Below are positions 5,503 to 12,697 of a stretch of DNA of 13,998 nt, one piece after another. The position numbers and the translations under genes were made by a program. Source of the stretch: Faecalibacterium sp. UBA7177 (GTDB lineage Bacteria > Bacillota > Clostridia > Oscillospirales > Ruminococcaceae); the NCBI GenBank assembly GCA_002491225.1, contig DKVN01000142.1, positions 1,858 to 15,855 of the forward strand, written 5' to 3'. The notes below the pieces were generated by a model. The model had not been told where the DNA came from and ran no database searches. It was given only the letters and a program-made list of their open reading frames with translations. Each line of letters begins with the position of its first letter. Position 1 is the stretch's first letter.

Positions 5503-7398
5503 TCAGAGCAGACCGGCGGGCTCATACAGGCTCATCATGAGGCTGTAGGCCCACTCATCGGTGTTGTCGGAAAGCTTCTCGAACAGAGCCTCCAACTCCT
5601 CCTCATCCATCCCGGCCAGCATCCGGGGGGAGGATACGGATGGTTCGACCTTTTCGCAGGGGCCCTGATAGTACACAAGCCCCGCCGAGATGTACGGGTC
5701 GCCCCCGAGCCTGTACGAGATCTCCTCCAGCGCAAGATCCAGCGTATCCCTGCTGACGGCAAGCCGCCCCTCGATGCTCATCGAGACGACGCTGCCCGCC
5801 TGCATCCCCTCCCAGCGCAGGTTGTTGCCGGAGGCGCCGGGCTCGTAGCGCAGCTCAAAGGCCAGCTTGTCCTGGCCCGCCTGGATGCTGGTTTTGTCGG
5901 TAAAAACGCCGTCCCGGCCGGTGTGGCTGCCGGTGGAATCGAGCGAGAAGGTCTCGCCGTCCACCGTGACCTCGAGGCTCAGATCGTCCACATAGTTTTT
6001 GCCGCCGCCGAGGTAAAGCCCGACCTCCGCCTCGCTCTCCCCGACCCGGCCGGCGTACTCCACCGCGCACACCCGCCCGCCGCTCACCGCGACGGTCAGC
6101 TTCAGGTCTCCCAGCGCTTCCACCGCCTCCTGCAGGGTCCGGGCCGCCTTGTCGTATCTCGCTTCGGTGTCCAGCCCGGGCAGGATGCTGTCGACGCTCT
6201 CCTCATCCAGCCCCATGGCGGCCAGCATCCGCCGGGCTTCGGCATTCTGGTCAAGGGGCTGCGCGAGGTCCAGCAGGGTGTCAAGATAGTCCTGCAGGGC
6301 GTCCTCGGGGATGAGGACATGGTAAACGGCGGCGCTGAGGGTCTGGTCGTTGACCCGCATGCTCGTTTTGCCGCCCTTTTCCACCTCGACCGCGTCCAGC
6401 AGCCGCTTTGCGGCGGCCGCGGCGGTATCCCGCAGCTCCTTTTGCTGCCGCTCGTCGGGCCCGGCGCTCTCCTTCAGATCAAACAGATCGAAGCTGATCT
6501 GGCTGAGGTCGGCCTCCCCGGTGTTCAGGCCCAATCGGTCCAGATCCGCGCCGAGGGTCTCGGTGTTGAGGCCATAGACAGCACCCTTAGTCCACTCGGG
6601 GGAGGAAAGGTAGAGATCGTTGCCGTCCGCCTGGAGGTTCAGGGTCAGCAGGTCGAGCTCGTTCCAGAAAATTTTCGAGCTGGCGTCGATTTTTTGTCCC
6701 TGACGATCGGTATCGGCCTGCGCGCTGATCCCAAAGCCCTGCAGGGCGGACAGGTCGTAGTAGGCCGCCTCTCCCGGCTCGATATGGTTCAGCACCAGGC
6801 TGAACCGCCTGCTGGCCGGGTCGGTTTCGGCCAGGCCGGACAGTTCGGACAGGCCGAGATTTTTGCCGGCCGCGGCGTAGGCGGCCGCGCTTTTGGCGAT
6901 TGCCCGTTCCAGCTGACGCCTGGGCGAGAGGAAAAAAGCGCAGGCCGCCACAACGGCCAGCACCACCAGCAGCACCACCGCCGCGGCCGCACCGAGGATC
7001 ACCCTGCTGCCGCGGGGCTTTTTGCGCTCGGGCGCGGGCGCGGGGGCAAAGGCGGGCGCAGCTCCTTCTCCGGGCGCGGGCGCGAAGGTGTCGGCGAGCG
7101 CGGGGGCGGGGGCGGGTTCTGCAGCGGGGGCGGGCGCGGCGGATGGGGGCGTGGGCTCCGCCACGGGCGCGGGTTCCGCGGCGGGTGCGGGCGCGGCGGG
7201 TGTGGCCGCAGGTGTGAGCTCGGCCGCAGGCGCGGCGGTCACGGGTTCCGCAGCGGGCGCGGGTTCCGCAGCGGGCGCGGGCTCCGGCGCGGCCGCGGGC
7301 TCGGCGGCCGGGTCCGGCTCCCTGACGATCATCTCCCCGCAATAGGGGCAGAATCTTGCGTCCTCGTCAAGCTCTCTTCCACAGTTGGGGCAGAACAT
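5503..7398 (-). CDS. Zinc-ribbon single-pass membrane protein with large external domain
   Basis: 631-aa protein of unknown function. It starts with a zinc ribbon (C3-x2-C6 ... C17-x2-C20; MFCPNCGREL then FCPYCG), followed by a long Ala/Pro/Glu linker built of AEPAPA-like units (about 26-124), a basic stretch (ERKKPRGSR), one membrane helix (about 133-157) and an external domain of about 470 residues. The positive charges before the helix predict the ribbon inside and the C-terminal domain outside. The external part is rich in short beta-like segments (for example LQADGNDLYLSS), and I cannot name its family. The ATG at 7398 has GGAG about 9 bases upstream; an ATG 21 bp earlier lacks one. It lies between the ABC ATPase (63 bp gap) and the first permease (9 bp gap), which argues for a role as an accessory or sensory subunit of the transporter. 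Confidence 0.85.
   Translation of the reverse strand: MFCPNCGRELDEDARFCPYCGEMIVREPDPAAEPAAAPEPAPAAEPAPAAEPVTAAPAAELTPAATPAAPAPAAEPAPVAEPTPPSAAPAPAAEPAPAPALADTFAPAPGEGAAPAFAPAPAPERKKPRGSRVILGAAAAVVLLVVLAVVAACAFFLSPRRQLERAIAKSAAAYAAAGKNLGLSELSGLAETDPASRRFSLVLNHIEPGEAAYYDLSALQGFGISAQADTDRQGQKIDASSKIFWNELDLLTLNLQADGNDLYLSSPEWTKGAVYGLNTETLGADLDRLGLNTGEADLSQISFDLFDLKESAGPDERQQKELRDTAAAAAKRLLDAVEVEKGGKTSMRVNDQTLSAAVYHVLIPEDALQDYLDTLLDLAQPLDQNAEARRMLAAMGLDEESVDSILPGLDTEARYDKAARTLQEAVEALGDLKLTVAVSGGRVCAVEYAGRVGESEAEVGLYLGGGKNYVDDLSLEVTVDGETFSLDSTGSHTGRDGVFTDKTSIQAGQDKLAFELRYEPGASGNNLRWEGMQAGSVVSMSIEGRLAVSRDTLDLALEEISYRLGGDPYISAGLVYYQGPCEKVEPSVSSPRMLAGMDEEELEALFEKLSDNTDEWAYSLMMSLYEPAGLL
7243..7278 (-). 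repeat. 18-bp tandem repeat in the Ala/Pro/Glu linker
   Basis: GGGTTCCGCAGCGGGCGC (plus strand) occurs twice back to back, with diverged copies nearby (7171-7188 and 7279 onward). Each unit encodes one hexapeptide of the AEPAPA type. The wider repeat-like tract spans about 7022-7320. Repeats of this kind expand and contract by slippage, so linker length may vary between strains. Confidence 0.8.
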
Positions 7399-7461
7399 GA
7401 TCCATTTCTCCTTTCCCATTCCATGCGGCGCCGCGCAGATATCCGCGCTGTTCCGCTTTTT

Positions 7462-8121
7462 TTACAAACGCTCGGCGGCCGGGTCTCTTTTGTCCGGGTC
7501 CTGCAGCCGTCCGTCCTGCAAACGCAGCACGGCCCCGCACAGCCGGTTCAGCTCCTCCTGTTGGTGGCTGCACCAGACAAGGCTGCCTCCCGATGCCAGA
7601 AAATCCTCCAGCCAACCGAGCAGCCGGGGCACATAGTCCGCGTCCAGCCCGGCGGTGGCCTCGTCCATCAACAGGATCTTCGGCCGCGCCAGCAGCGCCA
7701 GCGCGATGCTCACCCGCTGGGCCGTCCCGCCGGACAGCGAGCGGATCGGCCTGTGCAGCAGCTCCTCCAGCCCCAGCAGCGCCAGAAGATCGGCGGGCGG
7801 CGGCCCCGCAAGGCCGCAGGCGCGCTGCCAGAGGGTCAGCTGGCGGCTCACCGTCAGCTCCGGCATCAGCTCGGCGGTTTGGGGCACATACCCGAGGGTG
7901 CGGCGCAGAAACCGCCGGTTTCCCAGTACGCTGCGGCCCTCGTACAGTACCTCGCCGCTGTCCGGCCGCTCGACCTGTGCCAGCAGCCGCAGCAGGGTGG
8001 ATTTGCCCGAGCCGTTGCTGCCCGCAAGGCCCAGGCACTGCCCGCCCGGCAGCACAAAGCTGACAGGGCCGAGCACCTGCCTGCCGCCGTAGCTTTTGCA
8101 CAGCCCCCGCGCCTCGAACAT
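7462..8121 (-). CDS. ABC transporter ATP-binding protein
   Basis: Cytoplasmic ATPase of 219 aa, the usual size for a stand-alone ABC-2 exporter ATPase. All core motifs are present: Walker A GSNGSGKST (34-42), Q-loop Gln81 (GYVPQ), signature LSGGTAQR (129-136), Walker B ILLMDEATAGLD (149-160) and the H-loop His186 (WCSHQQ). The Walker B is followed by Ala instead of the usual Pro (DEA for DEP), as in some families. The start at ATG 8121 follows a purine-rich AGAGAGGGGAAGGGG; the in-frame GTG at 8130 is an alternative. The open frame upstream of that lies in the 91-bp spacer and the preceding gene, and is rejected. It should energise the two permeases encoded at 5493-3083. Confidence 0.93.
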   Translation of the reverse strand: MFEARGLCKSYGGRQVLGPVSFVLPGGQCLGLAGSNGSGKSTLLRLLAQVERPDSGEVLYEGRSVLGNRRFLRRTLGYVPQTAELMPELTVSRQLTLWQRACGLAGPPPADLLALLGLEELLHRPIRSLSGGTAQRVSIALALLARPKILLMDEATAGLDADYVPRLLGWLEDFLASGGSLVWCSHQQEELNRLCGAVLRLQDGRLQDPDKRDPAAERL

Positions 8122-8212
8122 CCCGGCCACCGCCCCTTCCCCTCTCTCCCCTGTTTTGTGCCGCGGCGCGCGGCCGCGCGAAAAATTGCCGGTTTGGCGC
8201 TGTGATGCGCTG

Positions 8213-10129
8213 CTATGCAATATACGCCGTATATGCCTTTCCGGCGCTGGGCCAGATGTCCGCCACACCCTTGGCGATCTGGCGTTCCTTTTTGCCATCC
8301 CACAGATAGAGGTCGCCTCTCCTGATGTACAGAAGCCGGCCGTCCCCCAAAAAGCGCAGGCTCGGGCGCAGGACGCCGTTTGCGATGGCAGAGGGTTCTC
8401 CATCCGTTACCTGCACCAGATCCACATCGTTGGTCCAGAGGTTGGTGTCGGTCACCGCGTAGGTTTCGCCGTTTTCAAGGGTCAGCACCTCATAGGCTCC
8501 GCTGACGACCGTCTCCAGCCTGCCGTCCTGATAAAGGCAGAACGCGCCCCGCTCGAGGCCATAGCCGTCCTGTTTGGTCCCGGTAAACAGGTACAGCGCA
8601 TCCCGGCCCGAAACGCTGGCGGGATACGGCATGGAAAAACTGCCCTCGGCGATGACGGCGTTCAGGCGGAGGGTGTCTTCCTCGATGGCATAGCTTGCAA
8701 GGATCCGCTCGTCCCCCCGGTCGAGTTCGAGCACGACCTCTTCGCCGTTGAGCACGGCAAGATAGGGGATGCTGGTGACCCCCTCGAGGTCGATCTCGGC
8801 CTCCCGGTCGCCGAGGATCAGCCGCCAGCCGCCGTCGTTTTTGTCCCGCTCGACCTCCAGCAGGGTGTAAAGCTCGCTCATGTCGTCCAGATCGGCCAGA
8901 TCCATCAGTTTCGGGCATTCCGCGTTTTCCTGCGCGTAGAGGAAGAGACCGTCCTTTTGGGAGGCTGCGCCGGTGCTGAGCCGGACCCCGGTGAGAATGG
9001 GGCCGCTTTCCGCTTCGCCGGTATAGTGATAGATGTCGTAGACCGTCTGGCTGCGCGGGGTATCCATCAGCATCTGGCGGAGCGTCTCCCGTTCGCTGGC
9101 CTGCTGCCAGGCCCGCGCCTCCTGCCAGGCCACAAGCGCGCCCGGGGAGGAGTCCGCGGGCGGCTCCCGCTCCAAAATGGCGGCGTCCTGCTCCCGTTTG
9201 GCGTCGGTCACATAGTCGTACAGGGTGTGCTCGGTCCTGCTCTCAATATAATAGTAGAAATCCACCTCGCCCGCCTTTTCCGGGAGCAGCATGATGAAGC
9301 AGACGTCCCTGACCAGCACGGTCTCCCCGCCGCCGGGGGCGCAGGCGCAGATGGCAAGGGTATTGCGGTCGTCCTCATCGTGACCGCCGCGCGCTTCCAC
9401 GCCGTAGACAAGGGTTTCGGCGTCCCAATCGCTGTAGATGACCGAAGCGCCTTTCAGCAGCACCTCCCCCGTCGCATCCCCGGCGATGGGCATCCGGTAC
9501 AGCGTCTCGGTAAGGTCGGTTTCGTCCAGCGCGGTATAAAAGAGGGTCTCCTGGTCCTCGCTGATCTGGTATTCGTCGCAGCCGTGGGCCAGGCAGAAGG
9601 CATCCTCTTCGCCCGCCACAAACAGATCCAGGCTGCCGCTGCTGCTGTACGCCGCATAGAGGATCCGGCCATCCGCCAGAACCTCAAAAGAGTCCACCTC
9701 TTCGGCGATGCGCACCGGCTCGCCGCCCCATTGGAGTTCACGCGACGAAGCGGCGCAGAGGTTGAGCTCCCCATCAGTATAGTACACCGTTTTTCCGTCG
9801 GGAGAAAACTGCACCCACAGCCCGTCGGTGTTGAGCTCACTGGCGAGGCGGACGGGTCGGGTGCTTTCCCTGCAGTCGGCCATGTACATCATCTCGCCGT
9901 ACCCGGTGATGTAGACATACGCGGGCGCACCGCCCGAGGGGCCCGCATCCTGCCAAACCGCCAGGGCCGCCAGGCCGATCAGGGCGATCGCCAGCACACC
10001 GGCCAGGGCAAGCGCCGCCGGGCCGGCTTTTCTGCCGCTGCGTTTGGCGGAAACGCTCACCCGCGCGCCGCAGCAGGCGCAGAATTTTGCATGTTTGGGC
10101 AGTTCATTGCCGCAGTATTTGCAAAACAC
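8213..10129 (-). CDS. Zinc-ribbon single-pass membrane protein with propeller-like external domain
   Basis: 638-aa protein of unknown function and first gene of the ABC cassette. It has an N-terminal zinc ribbon (C3-x2-C6 ... C17-x2-C20; FCKYCG then FCACCG), a short basic linker (KRSGRK), one membrane helix (about 38-59) and an external domain of about 580 residues. Several stretches there resemble TolB/PD40-type beta-propeller blades, for example FSPDGKTVYYTDGEL, VLADGRILYAAYSS and ISEDQETLFYTA. The GTG at 10129 is chosen because it gives the same short N terminus before the ribbon as the sister protein and follows a G-rich ribosome binding site; the open frame extends 13 codons upstream to a TTG. 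The fold assignment is an impression from repeated motifs. A role in ligand binding or envelope sensing for the transporter is inferred from context only. Confidence 0.83.
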   Translation of the reverse strand: MFCKYCGNELPKHAKFCACCGARVSVSAKRSGRKAGPAALALAGVLAIALIGLAALAVWQDAGPSGGAPAYVYITGYGEMMYMADCRESTRPVRLASELNTDGLWVQFSPDGKTVYYTDGELNLCAASSRELQWGGEPVRIAEEVDSFEVLADGRILYAAYSSSGSLDLFVAGEEDAFCLAHGCDEYQISEDQETLFYTALDETDLTETLYRMPIAGDATGEVLLKGASVIYSDWDAETLVYGVEARGGHDEDDRNTLAICACAPGGGETVLVRDVCFIMLLPEKAGEVDFYYYIESRTEHTLYDYVTDAKREQDAAILEREPPADSSPGALVAWQEARAWQQASERETLRQMLMDTPRSQTVYDIYHYTGEAESGPILTGVRLSTGAASQKDGLFLYAQENAECPKLMDLADLDDMSELYTLLEVERDKNDGGWRLILGDREAEIDLEGVTSIPYLAVLNGEEVVLELDRGDERILASYAIEEDTLRLNAVIAEGSFSMPYPASVSGRDALYLFTGTKQDGYGLERGAFCLYQDGRLETVVSGAYEVLTLENGETYAVTDTNLWTNDVDLVQVTDGEPSAIANGVLRPSLRFLGDGRLLYIRRGDLYLWDGKKERQIAKGVADIWPSAGKAYTAYIA

Positions 10130-10186
10130 AGGCCCCGCCCCCCCCTTTTGGGATCCTATGGCCGCCAACCGGACGGTGATACGGCC

Positions 10187-10222
10187 TATTTACAGTATGA
10201 CACACCTGTCGGCAAAAAACAA
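10187..10222 (-). promoter_or_regulatory. Possible promoter of the zinc-ribbon/ABC cassette
   Basis: Two overlapping weak candidates are visible on the minus strand: TTGCCG (10215-10210) with 17 bp to TAAATA (10192-10187), and TTGTTT (10222-10217) with 17 bp to CATACT (10199-10194). They lie between the glnN terminator and the first cassette gene, where a promoter is expected. Neither is strong, in contrast to the glnA and glnN promoters. No leader terminator or hexaloop hairpin was found here. Confidence 0.4.
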
Positions 10223-10251
10223 GAGACCGTTTCCTTTGCGGCGGCCCGGTC

Positions 10252-10294
10252 AAAACAAAAATCCCCGGCGTGTCCATCAGGGGACGCCGGGGAT
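10252..10294 (-). terminator. Intrinsic terminator after glnN
   Basis: An 11-bp perfect stem (ATCCCCGGCGT pairing with ACGCCGGGGAT, minus strand) with a 12-base loop is followed by TTTTGTTTT. It lies about 55 bp after the glnN stop codon and separates glnN from the ABC cassette. Confidence 0.9.
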
Positions 10295-10349
10295 GCCGGT
10301 CAGGCTCAGGGGGCGCGCAGCGCCGCGCAAATGTGTTTGGAAAAAGCCC

Positions 10350-12440
10350 TCACTCCACATAAAAGAGCATCCGGGAGTAGCTGGGCAGCGGCCACCAGTC
10401 CTCGCCGCAGAGCACCTCGGCCGCGTCGGCGGCAGTGCGCAGGGCGGCCATCGCGGGCAGCACCTCGTCGTGGTAGCAGCGGGCCTCGTCAAGGCTGTCG
10501 GCCATCGCCTCGGCCTTGCCCACCGCGGCCTCCAGCTGCTCCACCGCGTCGCTCATCGCGTCGGTCTGGGCCGAGAGGGCGGTGAGAATTTTGGTTTCGG
10601 CCCGGCAGGAGATGCCCGCCACCACCGCCTGCTTGGCCGCGGCCGCGCCCGCGATCTCGCTCATGTAGCCGGCCGCCGCCGGGATCAGCTGGCGGCGGGC
10701 CATGTCCAGCATGGTCAGTGCCTCGATGTGCAGCACCTTGGCGTAGTGCTCGAGCTCCACCTCGTAGCGGCTGTGCAGCTCGGTCTTGCTCAAAACGCCA
10801 AAATCCTCAAAGAGGCGGATGTTTTTCTCGTCCATCAGGTGGGGCAGGGCGTCCGGGGTGCTGCGCAGGTTGTAAAGGCCCCGCTTTGCGGCCTCGGCCT
10901 CCCACTCGGCGCTGTAGCCGTTGCCGTTGAAGATCACCCGCTTGTGGTCCCGGATGGTGCGCTTGACCAGCTTGATGACCGCCTCGTCGAAGTTTTCGGC
11001 CCGCTCCAGCTCGTCGGCGTAGCCCTTGAGCTCCTTGGCGACGGCGGTGTTCAGCACCGTGTTGGCGTCGGCGATGTTCATCGAGGAGCCGGGCATCCGG
11101 AACTCGAACTTGTTGCCGGTAAAGGCGAAGGGGCTGGTGCGGTTGCGGTCGGTGTTGTCCTTGCCGAACTTGGGCAGCACGTCCACCCCGAGGTCCATCT
11201 TGAGCCGGGCGGGGGCGGTGTACTCGCTGTCCGACGCGATGGCGTCGATCACCGCCTCGAGCTCCTCGCCCACAAAGATCGAGATGATGGCGGGCGGGGC
11301 CTCGTTGGCCCCCAGCCGGTGGTCGTTGCCGGGGCCGGCCACCGTGATGCGCAGCAGATCCTGGTACTCGTCCACCGCCTTGATCACGGCCGCCAGAAAG
11401 AGCAGGAACTGCAGGTTGTCCCGCGGGCTCTCGCCGGGGTCGAGCAGGTTCATGCCCGGGGCGCTCATGCTCCAGTTGTTGTGCTTGCCGCTGCCGTTGA
11501 CCCCGTCGAACGGCTTTTCGTGCAAAAGGCAGACAAGGCCGTGCTTTTCGGCCACCTTTTTCATCAGCTCCATCGTGAGGAGGTTGTCGTCCACCGCGAT
11601 GTTGGCGGTGGCGTAGAGGGGGGCCAGCTCGTGCTGGGCGGGGGCCACCTCGTTGTGCTTGGTCTTGGCCGCGACCCCCAGCTTCCAGAGCTCCTCGTCC
11701 AGCTCCTTCATGTAGGCACTGACCACCGGACGCAGGGTGCCGAAGTAATGCTCCTCCAGTTCCTGCCCCTTGGCGGGGGCGGCCCCAAAGAGGGTGCGGC
11801 CGGTGAGGATGAGGTCCTGCCGGGCCTCGTAGTCCTCCTTTTTGATGAGGAAATACTCCTGCTCGGGGCCGACGGTGGTCGAGACGTGCTCGACCTGTTT
11901 GCCAAACAGCGCGAGGATGCGGCAGGCCTGCTTGGACAGCGCGTTCATGCTGCGCAGCAGGGGGGTTTTTTTGTCCAGCGCCTCGCCGGTGTAGCTGCAA
12001 AAGGCGGTGGGGATGCAGAGCACATCGTCCTTGACAAAGGCGTAGCTGGTGGGGTCCCACGCGGTGTAGCCGCGGGCCTCGGCGGTGGCCCGCAGCCCGC
12101 CCGAGGGGAAGGAGGAGGCGTCCGGCTCGCCGCGCACCAGCTCCTTGCCGGAAAACTCCATGATGGCGGTGCCGTCCCGCATGGGGCTGACAAAGCCGTC
12201 GTGCTTTTCGCTGGTGGTGCCGGTCAGCGGCTGGAACCAGTGGGTGTAGTGGGTGGCGCCCTTTTCCATCGCCCAGCGCTTCATCACGCTGGCCACCACG
12301 TTGGCCACCTCGATGTCGAGCGGCTGGCCCTTTTCCAGCGTCGCCTTGATGCTTTTGTAGGTGACGCTGGGCAGGCGCTCCTTCATCACATGCTCGTTAA
12401 AGACCATGCTGCCGAAGATCTCCATCACGTTTGCTGCCAT
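10350..12440 (-). CDS. glnN: Glutamine synthetase type III
   Basis: Makes glutamine from glutamate, ammonium and ATP. It belongs to the large GSIII class known from Bacteroides, cyanobacteria and clostridia. At 696 aa it is a typical GSIII, much longer than GSI. Visible motifs are GPEQEYFLI (191-199), KHNEVAPAQHELAP (261-274), HEKPFDGVNGSGKHNNWS (307-324) and the late FNGNGYSAEWEAEA stretch. The ATG at 12440 has AAAAAAGGAG about 9 bases upstream; the open frame extends 30 codons further into the leader terminator, which is rejected. It is a single-gene unit with its own strong promoter, a leader hairpin plus terminator like that of glnA, and a terminator behind it. Having both GSI and GSIII suggests division of labour under different nitrogen supply, which is an inference. 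Confidence 0.97.
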   Translation of the reverse strand: MAANVMEIFGSMVFNEHVMKERLPSVTYKSIKATLEKGQPLDIEVANVVASVMKRWAMEKGATHYTHWFQPLTGTTSEKHDGFVSPMRDGTAIMEFSGKELVRGEPDASSFPSGGLRATAEARGYTAWDPTSYAFVKDDVLCIPTAFCSYTGEALDKKTPLLRSMNALSKQACRILALFGKQVEHVSTTVGPEQEYFLIKKEDYEARQDLILTGRTLFGAAPAKGQELEEHYFGTLRPVVSAYMKELDEELWKLGVAAKTKHNEVAPAQHELAPLYATANIAVDDNLLTMELMKKVAEKHGLVCLLHEKPFDGVNGSGKHNNWSMSAPGMNLLDPGESPRDNLQFLLFLAAVIKAVDEYQDLLRITVAGPGNDHRLGANEAPPAIISIFVGEELEAVIDAIASDSEYTAPARLKMDLGVDVLPKFGKDNTDRNRTSPFAFTGNKFEFRMPGSSMNIADANTVLNTAVAKELKGYADELERAENFDEAVIKLVKRTIRDHKRVIFNGNGYSAEWEAEAAKRGLYNLRSTPDALPHLMDEKNIRLFEDFGVLSKTELHSRYEVELEHYAKVLHIEALTMLDMARRQLIPAAAGYMSEIAGAAAAKQAVVAGISCRAETKILTALSAQTDAMSDAVEQLEAAVGKAEAMADSLDEARCYHDEVLPAMAALRTAADAAEVLCGEDWWPLPSYSRMLFYVE

Positions 12441-12498
12441 AACTTCCCACTCCTTTTTTACGAAAAAACACGGGGGCGCGTGCCGCCCGGCAGGAACC

Positions 12499-12538
12499 AA
12501 AAAAGGCGCTGTGGGCCGTTTCGTGAACACCCGCAGCG
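12499..12538 (-). terminator. Leader (attenuator) terminator upstream of glnN
   Basis: CGCUGCGGGU pairs with GCCCACAGCG on the minus strand (one C-A mismatch, one terminal wobble) around a 12-base loop, followed by CC and six T's (12504-12499). It ends 58 bp before the glnN ATG and lies fully within the leader, so it should attenuate glnN. Its 5' arm (12538-12529) overlaps the 3' arm of the hexaloop hairpin, making the two structures alternatives. Confidence 0.8.
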
Positions 12539-12550
12539 TCTTTGCTGTAG
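12531..12550 (-). promoter_or_regulatory. ANTAR-type hexaloop RNA hairpin (antiterminator) of glnN leader
   Basis: CAGC pairs with GCUG (4 bp) around the six-base loop AAAGAC, which has the diagnostic A1 and G4. Beyond an A-C mismatch, a U-G and a C-G pair extend the stem. It starts about 3 bases after the predicted transcription start and shares 12531-12538 with the terminator arm. The stem is weaker than in glnA, so protein binding may be needed to hold it. As in glnA, no second A1/G4 hairpin is evident. Confidence 0.72.
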
Positions 12551-12559
12551 CTGGTATTG

Positions 12560-12588
12560 ATTATAGGTACTTTGCCGGGCCGGGTCAA
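12560..12588 (-). promoter_or_regulatory. Strong sigma-A promoter of glnN
   Basis: TTGACC (12588-12583), a 17-bp spacer and TATAAT (12565-12560) on the minus strand: 11 of 12 consensus bases. The predicted start of transcription is about 12553. The rest of the intergenic stretch (12589-12697) holds only A/T- and G-rich sequence with a small CGAAU / AUUCG hairpin. No clear terminator for the upstream methyltransferase gene is visible. Confidence 0.88.
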
Positions 12589-12697
12589 TGGGCAAACCGC
12601 CAAAATTCCACGCCCTTTTGCACCAAAAACTGTGCCGGGCCGCGGGGGGCGCACCGAATGCCCATTCGCCCTTTTGCCGGAAGTTGCTGGCTGCCTG

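Noticed and set aside
7022..7320. Repeat tract as a possible CRISPR array
   Set aside because: The units are short and contiguous, encode AEPAPA-type peptides in frame, and have no spacers.
4546..8205. Very long plus-strand open frame (1219 codons) antisense to the ABC cassette
   Set aside because: Composition is Gln/Arg/Gly/His-rich and low complexity with no recognisable motif. The minus strand holds clear domains throughout. GC-rich third positions keep the antisense frame open.
8122..8212. CGCGCGGCCGCGCG palindrome between zinc-ribbon gene and ABC ATPase
   Set aside because: A self-complementary GC run with no T-tract and no promoter nearby. It may fold in RNA but nothing supports a specific function.
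8096..12560. Two long overlapping plus-strand open frames (829 and 838 codons)
   Set aside because: They are antisense to the zinc-ribbon protein and glnN, which have strong family motifs, and they cross the glnN terminator and promoters. No ribosome binding site or plausible protein composition.
12397..12654. 85-codon minus-strand frame across the glnN leader
   Set aside because: It starts upstream of the mapped promoter elements and overlaps the glnN start in another frame. No ribosome binding site; the region is explained by the promoter, hairpin and terminator.
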